From Paenibacillus_S sp043945595 (lineage in GTDB: Bacteria > Bacillota > Bacilli > Paenibacillales > NBRC-103111), in NCBI RefSeq assembly GCF_043945595.1, contig NZ_JBIFNP010000001.1:6510001-6574000 (forward strand): 64,000 nucleotides of DNA. Reading direction: 5' to 3'. Positions 37,448 to 46,773 of this stretch are shown here, in pieces (positions within the stretch are counted from its first letter, which is position 1; the number at the start of each line of letters is the position of its first letter). Position numbers and translations under genes: made by a program. Under the pieces are notes generated by a model. It saw only the letters and a program-made list of their open reading frames with translations, was not told where the DNA came from and did not search any database.

Positions 37448-38809
37448 TTACTTCAATGTCATCGGATCGAAATTCGGATTCGGGCTGACCTTCACGTCGC
37501 CTGCTTTGGCCGCCTTATCCAGAGCTTCGTTATACCGCTTCGTCAGGTCGGCAATAAGCGCATCCAGGTCGCCGCTGCCGTCCAGAATGTATTTCCAGAA
37601 AGCGTCCGCGTACTTCAGCCCGGTCAAGGAGCTGTCCACATTCGGTTTGATCGGCCAGATCGCATCCGATTTCGTCGGAACGAACTCTTTATAGCCGTAA
37701 ATATCCGGCGTTTTCATTTTGTCGGCAACCGCTTGAAGCACCGGCATGCCTAGACCCGTCTCAGCGTATTTCACCAGGTTGTCCTCGCTGTACATGTACT
37801 CTACAAATTTCCATGCCGCTTCCTTCACCTTGGAGCTGCTGCTGACCGACAGCCATTGGGCTCCGTTCATGCCGTTCAAACCTTTAACCGTACCGTCGAT
37901 GGAAGGCACCGGCGCTGCCGACCACTTGATTTTGGTCGGGAACTGCGTTTGGTAGACGCCGACTTCCGCCGAGTAGGACAAGTACATCCCGATCTTCCCT
38001 GCCGCGAATTGCGCACGCAGCGGGTCGATATCCATCGACTCTACGCCTGGCAGCATGCTGCCGTCGTCCTTGATTTTCTTCAGTGCGGTAATGATCTCTT
38101 TGTAGCCTGCAAAGTCATATTTGCCTGTTTTGAAATTGAAGCCGTCCACGCCGTAGCCGCTCACCTGCAAAATGTTACGTACGGAGCGCTCCATCGCGCT
38201 GGTCGGATTTTTGAAATTTTCGGCAAAGCCGTAGATACCGTCTTTTTTGCCGGCATCCGTAATTTTCTTCGCATCCGCTACCAGCTCGTCAAGCGACTTT
38301 GGAGGCGCGGCAATGCCGGCTTTTTCGAACAATTCCTGGTTGTAGACCAAGCGGATGGTTGTCCCGTAGTTAGGCAGCGTATAAATTTTGCCGTCGTACG
38401 TGTTAGCGCTGTCCCGGAGCGTGCTTTCGAAGCGCTTTTTCATATCGTCCTTCATGTATCCGTCCAGCGGCTCGAAATAGTTCTTGCGCGCCATATTCAC
38501 AAAGTCGAATTTCGCATTCAATACGTCCGGTGCTTGTCCGCTGGCGAAGGCCAGATCGACAGACTGCACATAGTTCTCGGACATGACGCTCATTTCCACT
38601 TCAATGTTATCCGTGTTCGTTTTATTAAAATTGTCCACGACGCCCTTGATATAATCCGCATCATGACGGTCCGCCGTCCAGAACAATACTTTCGTCTTGC
38701 CGTTGGCCCCGCTTGCCGCCCCTTGGCCGGCGTCGTCTTCCTTGGCGCCGCAGCCCGCAGCCGTAACCGCCAGAGAAGCGCAAAGCAGCGCAATCATCGA
38801 TTTTTTCAT
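37448..38809 (-). CDS. Sugar-binding lipoprotein (module 2)
   Basis: 453 residues. MKKSMIALLCASLAVTAAGC gives a lipoprotein signal with the lipobox Cys at residue 20. The fold is that of CUT1 binding proteins: VLFWTADRHDADYIKGVVDN, SGQAPDVLNAKFDFVNMARK, YDGKIYTLPNYGTTIRLVYN, FAAGKIGMYLSYSAEVGVYQ. GGGAGG lies 8 bases before the ATG at 38809. It leads the order binding protein, MalF-type, MalG-type; the sensor kinase and regulator precede it on the same strand, separated by a terminator-like hairpin. Confidence 0.93.
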   Translation of the reverse strand: MKKSMIALLCASLAVTAAGCGAKEDDAGQGAASGANGKTKVLFWTADRHDADYIKGVVDNFNKTNTDNIEVEMSVMSENYVQSVDLAFASGQAPDVLNAKFDFVNMARKNYFEPLDGYMKDDMKKRFESTLRDSANTYDGKIYTLPNYGTTIRLVYNQELFEKAGIAAPPKSLDELVADAKKITDAGKKDGIYGFAENFKNPTSAMERSVRNILQVSGYGVDGFNFKTGKYDFAGYKEIITALKKIKDDGSMLPGVESMDIDPLRAQFAAGKIGMYLSYSAEVGVYQTQFPTKIKWSAAPVPSIDGTVKGLNGMNGAQWLSVSSSSKVKEAAWKFVEYMYSEDNLVKYAETGLGMPVLQAVADKMKTPDIYGYKEFVPTKSDAIWPIKPNVDSSLTGLKYADAFWKYILDGSGDLDALIADLTKRYNEALDKAAKAGDVKVSPNPNFDPMTLK

Positions 38810-38974
38810 TATCGTGTACCTCCCGTTAGTGAGTAGCTTAACCGTATGAATTAAGGATATGCGATTTTTGTCGAAAAGGGAGTGCGGTGAAACGATTGCA
38901 AAGGGATAAAATCCGACTGAGGGGGAGAAAGCGAATGGCTGCCCTTGAAAACACGGGGTTAAATCCCCTGGACA

Positions 38975-39006
38975 AAGAAAAAGCCCCAACCGCAGAAGAA
39001 GGGCTT
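38975..39006 (-). terminator. Terminator after the module 2 response regulator
   Basis: Minus strand AAGCCC pairs with GGGCTT and runs into TTTCTTTG. It lies about 220 bases beyond the regulator stop and about 170 bases before the binding-protein start. Confidence 0.55.
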
Positions 39007-39227
39007 GAGCTTCATAGACTGGTGAGAGGGATACCCGCACCGCAGGAGGTTTAGCCGCCGTTAAAGCTTAGTTCAGCGAATACAAGGTGAAACACCGCAA
39101 CCCCGGATTTTTAAAAAGTGACCGCCGTTCCTCCGCCCTGCCTCACGATATCGCGTGTCTCGCCAATGCAAGGCGGCTCTTCGCAGCCCGCGGTCTGCTG
39201 TCCGTAGTCAAAAAAGCTGCAGGCTGC

Positions 39228-40851
39228 TTACTCGCCCAAGCCTGCATTTTGCCGGAACTCCGATGGCGTCATGCCGGTTACTTTCTTGAAGACGTCGCTG
39301 AAATAGCGCCGCTCCTCGTAGCCGAGCGCCGAGGCTACCTCCTGAATCTGATGATTCTGGAGGAGCATCTCCTTCGCCTTCTCCATCCTCACCGCCGTAA
39401 CGTACTGGCTGAAGCTCATGCCGGTCACCTTCTTGAACAGGTTGGCAAAATAGCTCCCGCTCAAATGCACCTGCGCGGCGCAGTGAGCCACCGTCAGGTC
39501 GGCGGCCAGATGCTGCTTGATGTATGCAATTGCCCGGTCGATGACGAGGTGCGCCATCGAAGCGCTGCGCGTCTCAATGATGGTACAGCCCTTCTCGCAA
39601 ATTTGGCGCAGCAGCGCATAAATGTCGCCCACCGTCCTGCCGCCGCTCAGCTCCATCTCCTGGAGCAGTCCCTCGAGCGGTTGCACATCCTCGTAAGGCA
39701 GCTTCTCCAGCAGCACGCGAATCAGCATGTTGGCAAGCCCGTGCAGCAGCAGCGACAGGTAGCGCGGCTGAGGGCGCGGCTGATAATGGATCAGCTCCTC
39801 GTAGATTTCATCGAGAATGCGGATCGTCTCCTCCCGGTTGCCGGACTGCAGCGCGAACGCCGCGGTCTGTACCTTTTCCGCCGGATATTTCGGCTTGCTC
39901 TGCTGGGCATCCTCCAGCACGTCCCCGTAGCAGACGACGCCGTTGCCTCCGGTATAGAAATGATACGACATCGCCGTCGTCGCCTGCTGGTAGGAGACCG
40001 GCAGGTCGTGCACTTTTTTGACGGGCTGGCCTACGCCTACCGACAAGGTATACTTCGCATATTTCTGTATATTTGCACAGCAGCGCTCAGCCAGCACCGC
40101 CGCACCTTCCGAGGAAAAGGCGTTATAGATAAGAACGAACCGCCCGCCCGATTCGCGGAAAATAACGCCCTGCGTGAAAGCCTGCACCGTCTCCTCGATG
40201 ATGTTCTGCAGCGTGAACCGCAGCAGCTCAATTTCGCTTGCAGGCCAGTCCTTGCTGATTTCCGCGAACCGGTCAATCTCCATTACCATGACGACGAAAT
40301 CCTCGCGCGCCAGGCCGATCTGCAGAAACTCCCATCGGTCCCATACTTTCGGCTCCTGCATCCGGTGGCGGATCAGCACGTCGAAAAACTCCTGCCGCAG
40401 CACCGGCAGGCTCTCCTTCACCCTCAGCTCCATCTCGCGGATGCGGGCACGCTGCTCATGAGCTTCCATGACAGCCTGCCTCGCCTTGATTACCGTCTCC
40501 AAAATTTCCTCCAGCGAGAACGGCTTCGTCACAAAATCAAACGCGCCGAGCCGGACGGCCTCCTGCGCATATTCGAAGTCGCTGTAGCCGCTGATGAGAA
40601 TGATTTTACATTGCGGATGCGACTGGATAATCGGACCGTGTCATAGCAAGGCCGTCCAGCTTCGGCATCCTTATATCCGTGACGATAATATCGGGGCGCA
40701 GCTTCAGCGCCAGCTCCAGTCCTTCCTCCCCGTTCAGACTTGAACCCGCGATCGTAATGCCGTGCTCCTGCCACGGAATTTCGTGGACCAGCCCGTCTAC
40801 CACGTCCTTGATGTCGTCAATCACCATCATGCTTGCCTCAAAGCGATTCAT
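39228..40851 (-). CDS. AraC-type response regulator, frameshifted (module 2)
   Basis: About 540 residues after removing one extra T near 40640, which joins MPKLDGLAMTR to PIIQSHPQCKIILISGYSDF. The receiver domain has the DD pair in MVIDDIKDV, phospho-acceptor Asp in IIVTDIRMPKLDG and KP in FVTKPFSLEE. A long GGDEF-like or YesN linker region and a C-terminal AraC domain (LTVAHCAAQVHLSGSYFANL, YEERRYFSDVFKKVTGMTPS) follow. The start overlaps the kinase gene end by 14 bases, so the pair is coupled. It is predicted to activate the sugar genes next door. Confidence 0.9.
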
Positions 40852-42615
40852 GCCGTTCTCCCCCGCTCCATGGTATGGTCAGCGTCACCGTCGTTCCCTT
40901 CCCGGGAACGCTGCTCAGCCGCAGATCCGCCTGATCCTCGTAATACAGCCGCAGCCGTTGAAAAATATTGCGCAGCGCGTAGCTGTCCGTCGCTTCCGTC
41001 AAAGTGCGGAACCGCCGCTCGGCCTCCTGCGCATCCGTGCCGTGCCCGTTGTCTTCTACCGTAATGATCAGCAGGTCCTCCTGCTTGTCCAGGCGAATCC
41101 GAATAAAGCCCCCCGATTGCTTGTCCTTGAAGCCGTGCAGGATCGAGTTTTCCACCAGCGGCTGCAGCAGCACCTTCAAAATCGGATGCTGTTGAAACTC
41201 GTCATCCTGCGGCGCCTCCACCCTGTATTCAAACAAATTATCGTAGCATTTCTGCTGGATCGACAAATATTGCTCCACGTGCAACAATTCTTTCTTGATC
41301 GTTGTCATTTCTTGTCCGTTATTCAGACCGAGCTGAAACAGCTTCGAAAGGGCCATAACCATCTGGCCGACCTCCTCGGATTTCTTCAGCTTCGTCTTCC
41401 AGTAGATCGTATTCAGCGTATTGTACAGGAAGTGCGGATCGATCTGCGCCTGCAGCGCCTTGATCTCCGCACGGTGCTTCTCCTTCTGGACATGCCGGTT
41501 GTCTTCCATCAGCCCGGTTATTTGCTCGAGCATCCGGTTGAACTGCATCCCGACCTGGGTGACTTCATTGTTCCCCCCGCTGTGAAACCGCACCGCCAGG
41601 TCATTCTCTCCCGCACGGCGCATCAGCTTCTGCAGCTGGGTTAGCGGTTTGGCGACAAGCGCCGTCATGCCGTTCGATACGAAGAACGCCACGACAATAC
41701 AAGCGAGCGTGACGGCAATCGTCGCCCACTTGATGCTCGTCGCCTGGCTCAGCACCTCGGCCTTCGGCTTCACGCTAAGGTAAATCCACCGCTCGTCCAG
41801 CGTCGACTGCACATAATTGACAAGGAATTCTTCATCCTTGTATTCATAGTTGAATGCTCCGTAATCGGCAGACTTCAGCTTCGCGACAAATTCGGGCTCC
41901 TGAAGCATGCCGGCGTAGCGGTAAGACACATTCTCGAAGATCGGTGTCCCGTCTTCTTTCACGATCGTCACGCCTTCCTTCCACTCCCGGATATTATCCG
42001 TCAGGAAATGCCGCAAGCCCTCTTCCTTCAAATTCACAACGATATAGGAGTCCGGCACGGTCAGCAGGGAAATTGCGTTCAATACGAGCGATACGACCGG
42101 CTCATTTCCCGAAAAGAAAGGATCCGGGTGTCCTTCCACCCAGATCGCGCGCCGTTCCTTTTGGATCCGCTCGTACATTTCGCTGCCCTTAAACGGGTTC
42201 AACGTTTGCCGCAGCGCATCCGTCGGATAAAAATCCCCGATCGGCGTCGACACCAGCATCGATTGCATGAGCGGTTCATTCAGCTTCATCTGCATGAAGG
42301 GCGTCTGGAGCGCCGAGTAATGCTTGAAATAGGTGGACGGGCCCCTGCCACCACATCCTTCATCGCTTCGTCGAAGGCGCTGCTAATGAACAGCGTCATC
42401 AAGGAGACTGCGACATGCCTCAGCTTCTCGTCGAATGCCTGCGACGACTTGTTCAGCGCATCCTGGCTGAGCTTGAGCGCATTATCCTGCACGACGCGTG
42501 CGGAAATGTAATAGGAAATGAAGCCGCAAGCCGACACGGAGAGCGCGATCATGACGGCAAAGGCAATACGCAGGCGAAGCTTAAAGGAATAGTTGGTCAA
42601 AAAATAGCGGATCAT
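40838..42615 (-). CDS. YesM-type sensor histidine kinase, frameshifted (module 2)
   Basis: About 592 residues after restoring one missing base near 42345 (MKDVVAG to STYFKHYSALQTPFMQMKLN). Two membrane helices (LRIAFAVMIALSVSACGFIS and IKWATIAVTLACIVVAFFVS) flank an extracellular sensor domain. HAMP, phospho-acceptor region IKALQAQIDPHFLYNTLNTI and HATPase (LVENSILHGFKDK, VEDNGHGTD) follow. The G2 box reads SYALRNIFQRL rather than GxGLxN, a degenerate form. The ATG at 42615 follows AAGGAGT. Confidence 0.88.
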
Positions 42616-42799
42616 CGGGTTCAGACTCCTTCTCTCCACACCGGCTGTCTGTCGGACCTTGGACAGGGTCACTTTTCAATTGTATTTGATCATACCGAAT
42701 GTCCTTTATTGAAGTCAATGCAGCCGGACGGCCGGGAAGGAGGCCCCTTCTGCTCTATCCTCCCAGGCGCGCGGTGCAGCGGGCAGTCAAACTTCAAAT

Positions 42800-42840
42800 A
42801 GAAAACAGCTCCCGCACGGTATGCGCAGGAGCTATCTTTT
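42800..42840. terminator. Terminator downstream of the glutathione peroxidase gene
   Basis: AGCTCCCGCACGGTATGCGCAGGAGCT region forms a 6-bp AGCTCC/GGAGCT stem plus GC pairing; the minus-strand product continues GTTTTC. It lies about 155 bases past the gene stop. Confidence 0.6.
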
Positions 42841-42993
42841 GTTTGCAGAAAAACGGCAAGAAATGTTATTCGGGCTCGGCTGTGAACGATTGTATTCAAA
42901 TGATTGCAGCAGACTGAACTGTGGATACTGAGTATAAGATCGTGATATCAGGAGCCAATATTAGCCCGGCTATTGCTGAAGCATGCCGCTCTT

Positions 42994-43539
42994 TTACAGA
43001 AGCGATTGAATGGTTGGCTCCATGTCCATCGGTTCGTCGGTCGGCTCGAAGCGCGCGGTGACATTGCCTTCCCGGTCAACGATGAACTTGGTGAAGTTCC
43101 ATTTGACCGAATCGCCGAACAGCTGCTCCGGGTACTTCTCCTGGAGGAAGGCGTGCAGCATTTTGCCGCTAGCATTCGTCTGGTCAAACCCTTGGAACGG
43201 TGCACGGCTTATCAGGTATTGAAACAGCGGATGCGCCTGCGGCCCGCGGACATCGGTTTTCTCAAACAGCGGGAAGGTAACGCCGTAATTCATTTTGCAA
43301 AATTCCTCTACCTCCGTATGGCTTCCCGGCTCCTGCTCATTGAACTGATTGCTTGGAAAGCCAAGAATCTCCAAGCCTTGGTCATGATACGTCTCATACA
43401 GCTTCTGCAGGTCGCTGTACTGCGGGGTAAAGCCGCATTTGCTCGCCGTATTGGCGATAATCAGCACCTTGCCTTTATAGTCGGCCATCGAGCCTTCAAC
43501 GCCTTTAATGCTGGTTACAGGGATATCATAAATCGACAT
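42994..43539 (-). CDS. Thiol-type glutathione peroxidase
   Basis: 181 residues. It reduces hydroperoxides using a catalytic cysteine (not selenocysteine) in NTASKCGFTPQYSDLQ. The other active-site residues are Gln in FPSNQFNEQEPG and Trp/Asn in VKWNFTKFIVD. Family length is about 160-180, so it is complete. The ATG at 43539 has GGAGG 8 bases upstream. It starts 4 bases after the stop of an OhrR-like regulator, so the two form an operon controlled by organic peroxide. In Bacilli this enzyme probably uses thioredoxin or bacillithiol rather than glutathione. Confidence 0.93.
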   Translation of the reverse strand: MSIYDIPVTSIKGVEGSMADYKGKVLIIANTASKCGFTPQYSDLQKLYETYHDQGLEILGFPSNQFNEQEPGSHTEVEEFCKMNYGVTFPLFEKTDVRGPQAHPLFQYLISRAPFQGFDQTNASGKMLHAFLQEKYPEQLFGDSVKWNFTKFIVDREGNVTARFEPTDEPMDMEPTIQSLL

Positions 43540-43543
43540 GGTC

Positions 43544-43993
43544 TCATTCCTCCGGTTTAAGTAGTTGAATCGTGTGAGCAAGCCCCATCAGCTGCTCACG
43601 CCATTGCTTGATCTCTTCAGGGGGCAGGCCCGAATGGCAGAATACTTTGAGCGGAACCTCGTACGCCCGTTCCTGCAGAGCTCTGCCCTGCTCCGTCAAT
43701 TGAATCAGCACAACGCGTTCATCCTTCGCGTCGCGAACCCGGCGAAGAAGGCCCATCTGCTCCAGCCTCTTCAACAGCGGCGTCAGGGTGCCGGAATCGA
43801 GGTAGAGACGGCTGCCAAGCTCCTTCACCGGAACGTTGTCCGTTTCCCAGAGAGCAAGCAGCGTCACATATTGCGTATAGGTGAGGCCAAGCTCCTCCAG
43901 ATGCGGCCGGTACAGCTTCGTAATTTCACGTGATAAAGCATATACCGCAAAACAAAGCTGGTTGTCCAGCTTCAGCAGCTCTTCCCTTTCCAT
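43544..43993 (-). CDS. ohrR: OhrR-type MarR regulator of organic peroxide response
   Basis: 149 residues. The redox-sensing Cys is in LDNQLCFAVYALSREITKLY, near residue 15 as in Bacillus OhrR, with the Tyr residues of LGLTYTQYVTLLALW also present. The winged helix is LYLDSGTLTPLLKRLEQMGL. The ATG at 43993 follows GGGGGAAGGA closely. An OhrR box lies just upstream, so it is autoregulated. The partner is a glutathione peroxidase where ohrA would usually be found. Confidence 0.9.
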   Translation of the reverse strand: MEREELLKLDNQLCFAVYALSREITKLYRPHLEELGLTYTQYVTLLALWETDNVPVKELGSRLYLDSGTLTPLLKRLEQMGLLRRVRDAKDERVVLIQLTEQGRALQERAYEVPLKVFCHSGLPPEEIKQWREQLMGLAHTIQLLKPEE

Positions 43994-44020
43994 TCCTTCC
44001 CCCTTCAAATCAAATTTCAT

Positions 44021-44084
44021 TCAATTAAATTGTGCGCAATTTATTTATAGCGTTACTTTATCACTGTCTTTTAGCAGATGTCAA
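44021..44084 (-). promoter_or_regulatory. OhrR operator and promoter
   Basis: CAATTAAATTG (44022-44032) with CAATTTATT (44037-44045) closely matches the Bacillus ohrA operator as I recall it (CAATTAAATTGTATACAATT). On the minus strand TTGACA (44079-44084), an 18-base spacer and TAAAGT (44055-44060) form the promoter, with the operator over the start of transcription. Confidence 0.7.
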
Positions 44085-44170
44085 CTCTATTATGTGCAGC
44101 TTCTATTTGTTTCATATGGCGCTAATTCGGGTAATACCAGGAAAATATTGTCATATAAGGAGCGCCGGTT

Positions 44171-44263
44171 ATGTCCAGCTCGTGGTTATTCGTCCTCTTC
44201 CTGTGTCTGCTTCCGCTAGGCGCCGTTCTCTTTTACTTATACAACCGCGGACAAAACCGTTGA
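44171..44263 (+). CDS. 30-residue single-pass membrane microprotein
   Basis: ATG at 44171 reads MSSSWLFVLFLCLLPLGAVL, then FYLYNRGQNR and a stop. One hydrophobic helix is followed by a basic tail, so the C-terminus probably faces the cytoplasm. AAGGAG lies 8 bases upstream, and a strong terminator follows 75 bases later, giving a complete small transcription unit. It is divergent from ohrR. No family is recognised. It resembles other tiny membrane proteins that modulate transporters or kinases, which is only an analogy. Confidence 0.6.
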   Translation: MSSSWLFVLFLCLLPLGAVLFYLYNRGQNR

Positions 44264-44337
44264 AATCCAAACAACGAACATGAGCCTCCCCCAGCGTGCG
44301 TTACCGCGCAGCGCGGCGGCCGGCCTGGACCCCGCTG

Positions 44338-44393
44338 CCAAATGAAAGAGCTGTCCTCCTCAAGGCCTCAAGGAAAACAGCTCTTTCATTTGG
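44338..44393. terminator. Long perfect hairpin, bidirectional terminator
   Basis: CCAAATGAAAGAGCTGT pairs with ACAGCTCTTTCATTTGG over 17 bp around a 22-base loop. It separates the microprotein gene from the isomerase gene, which ends 9 bases away. Confidence 0.8.
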
Positions 44394-44401
44394 GTATTAC
44401 C

Positions 44402-45229
44402 TTAATTCCATTCGATATCCGCTTCCGCCAGCAGCTTTTTCAAGGCGTCAACCGCTGCGACGAACAGCTCCGGACCGCTGAACCCTTGGAACGTCTCGGC
44501 CGCCGACAGGTGCGGCTCCAGCGACATGAACCCGGCATAGCCCCGCTGCTTCAGCGTGCCGATCAGCTCCCTCAGCTCTCCGTCGCCCTCGCCTGCCGGA
44601 ACGACCTTGCCGCTCTCCATCAATGCATCCTTGATATGGATGTATTCGATGAATGGGGAAACCAGCGGATACGCCTCCGACATCGGCCGCACACCGCATT
44701 GAACGAAGTTGGCCGGGTCGAACGCTCCCCTCAGGTTCGGCGAATCGCACGCCTGAAGAATCTCCAGGCAGCGCTCTCCGTTATCGCCGTAAATCTCCTT
44801 CTCGTTCTCGTGAAGCAGAACGACATCCTCCTGCTCCGCCAGCCGGGCCAGCTGCATCATGCGGCTGAGCACTTCCTCGCGGTAGCCTGCTGGATCCTCT
44901 CCTTCCGGAATAAAGAAGGAGAAGATCCGGATATACGGCGCCTCGAACAGCTTGGCCAGCGCGATAGCCCGGCGGAAGTCGTTCAGATGCGGCTCGAACG
45001 CATCGGTAATGTTGATTTTTCCGATCGGGGAACCGATCGAGGAGACGCGGAAGCCGCGTTCCCCGAGCCGCGCCTTGACCGCAGCCGCTTCCTCGTCCGT
45101 CAGCTGAAGGACGTTCTTGCCCCATACGCCGCGGAGCTCGAGATGGGAGATGCCGACGGAAGCGAGCACGTCGAGCTGCACTTCCAAATCAGGAGAAATT
45201 TCATCTGCAAAGCCGGTTAATGTAATCAT
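44402..45229 (-). CDS. Sugar phosphate isomerase/epimerase, TIM-barrel family (module 3)
   Basis: 275 residues of the xylose-isomerase-like barrel (AP_endonuc_2). Metal-ligand regions are visible in SHLELRGVWGKN, VVLLHENEKEIYGDN, LRGAFDPANFVQCG, YIHIKDALME and GFMSLEPHLS. It starts one base after the stop of the module 3 binding protein, so it belongs to the same transcript and probably acts on the imported sugar or a derivative. The exact reaction is not predictable. The gene is closed by a strong hairpin. Confidence 0.9.
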   Translation of the reverse strand: MITLTGFADEISPDLEVQLDVLASVGISHLELRGVWGKNVLQLTDEEAAAVKARLGERGFRVSSIGSPIGKINITDAFEPHLNDFRRAIALAKLFEAPYIRIFSFFIPEGEDPAGYREEVLSRMMQLARLAEQEDVVLLHENEKEIYGDNGERCLEILQACDSPNLRGAFDPANFVQCGVRPMSEAYPLVSPFIEYIHIKDALMESGKVVPAGEGDGELRELIGTLKQRGYAGFMSLEPHLSAAETFQGFSGPELFVAAVDALKKLLAEADIEWN

Positions 45230-45230
45230 C

Positions 45231-46542
45231 TTATTGATAATCCTTCGCTTTCTTCACGAGTTCGTCATACGCCGCTTCCGGCGTGAGCTTGCCGAACATG
45301 ATTTTTTCGCCGATATCCTTGAAGTCCTTGGACGTGTAGTTGCTCCAGCCTTTAGCTCCCGGATTGAACGGCTGCGCATCAGGCGCCACGTTCTTGATCA
45401 GCTCGATCTGCAGCTTGTCCGCAGCGGTCAGCTTCGGCGTCAAGTAATCCAGCACTTTCTTGGATACGGGCACACCGCGGGTCGTCGTCAAAATATCCGC
45501 CGCTTCCGTATCGTTGATGAACCAGTCGATAAACTGCTTCGAGGCTTCGATATTTTTGGAATCTGCGCTGACCGACCAGAACATCGACGGCTTCAGGAAG
45601 CCGCTCGACTGCACGCCTTTCGGCTGCGTTACCAGCGTGTACGCGCCTGGCTTCACGCCGTCATAGCCCGGGAACAGCGCCGCAAAGCTGCGCTTCATCA
45701 ACACGGTATCGTTGTTCATCAAGTCCATTTTCGCATCCGATTCCTTATCGGTCGTTGCGATATCCGGTGGAGGCACGACGCCCTCTTTACGCAGGTCGGC
45801 GTACTTGTTTGCAAACGCTACATACGTAGCTTTATCGATGTTGAATTTGCCGTCCTCTGTGACCGGATAGCCTTTGCCCTGACTGATTTGGTAGGAGGAA
45901 TACACCGTGTAATCGTTCGTCGCATCCATCAGCGCGTATTTATCCTTCTCCAGCTTCGCCTTCGCGTCACGGCCGAATTGGAAGTATTGGCTCCATGTCC
46001 AGCCGTTCGCCGGCGGCGTAATGCCCAGCTTGTCGACCGCGTTCTTGTTGAACACCATTCCCGTCGCGTTATTGCCGAGCGGAATCGCGTACAGCTTATC
46101 TTTATATTTACCCGAGTCTACCAGCGATTTGTCGATATCGGCTGTGTTGATGCCCTGCGAAAGATCGGCCAGCTGGTTTCTGCCGCTGTATTCGGACAGC
46201 CAGGCCGGGTTCGATCTGAATAATATCCGGAGCGTTCTTCGCTGCCGCCTGCGTCGCAAGCTTATCCGCATAGCCGTCGAATCCGGAAAACTCCGGCTCG
46301 AACGTAACGTTCGGGTGCTTCTTCGTATAGGCGTCCAGCGCCTTTAACGTAGCGTCGTGTCTCGCCTGCGAGCCCCACCAGACGATCCGCAGCTTAACCG
46401 GCTTATCCGCCGAGCCTGCAGCCGCACCGCCGGCTGCGCTTCCGCTCTCCGCTTTGGGAGCCGCTCCGCAAGCCGCCAGGCTTACCGCGGTAAGTGCCGT
46501 AACCGATAATAAACCCCATCTTTTTATCTGCTTGTTCATCAT
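45231..46542 (-). CDS. Sugar-binding lipoprotein, frameshifted (module 3)
   Basis: About 436 residues after removing one extra base near 46203 (DIIQI-DPAWLSEYSGRNQL restored). The lipobox is SLAAC near residue 25. The fold is that of CUT1 binding proteins: LRIVWWGSQARHDATLKALD, AKNAPDIIQI, YKDKLYAIPLGNNATGMVFN, MKRSFAALFPGYD. It follows the response regulator on the minus strand and precedes the isomerase. A cre-like site lies about 95 bases upstream of the start. Sequence style is distinct from the binding proteins of modules 1 and 2, so a different ligand is likely. Confidence 0.9.
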
Positions 46543-46628
46543 TCTTTACCCCTTCCGTATTCAACTCCGTGTTGATGAAAATCCGGGGATGCTGGTTGCT
46601 CCCGGAATACCGGTCAAGCAGCAGCGCA

Positions 46629-46642
46629 AGCAAACGCTTACG
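46629..46642 (-). promoter_or_regulatory. Possible cre site upstream of the module 3 binding protein
   Basis: Minus strand CGTAAGCGTTTGCT matches the cre consensus at 11 of 14 positions, with the central AAGCGTTT intact. It is positioned about 90-100 bases before the start codon. Confidence 0.35.
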
Positions 46643-46773
46643 TTTCACCGGGAACGGCGGCGAACCCGCCGCTCCCTCCAATCCTTCTCCGGACTTCTGA
46701 CTCTATTATATAAATGGGCTGCCGTAAGAAAAATAAGAGTAATGAACACATTTATACCACAATCGGGCACAAT

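Noticed and set aside
38870..38900. cre site upstream of the module 2 binding protein
   Set aside because: The TGCAATCGTTTCA stretch aligns with the CG centre but fails at three of the outer consensus positions.
39087..40646. 519-residue plus-strand open frame opposite the module 2 response regulator
   Set aside because: It is a mirror of the conserved AraC regulator and shows no family features or start signals.
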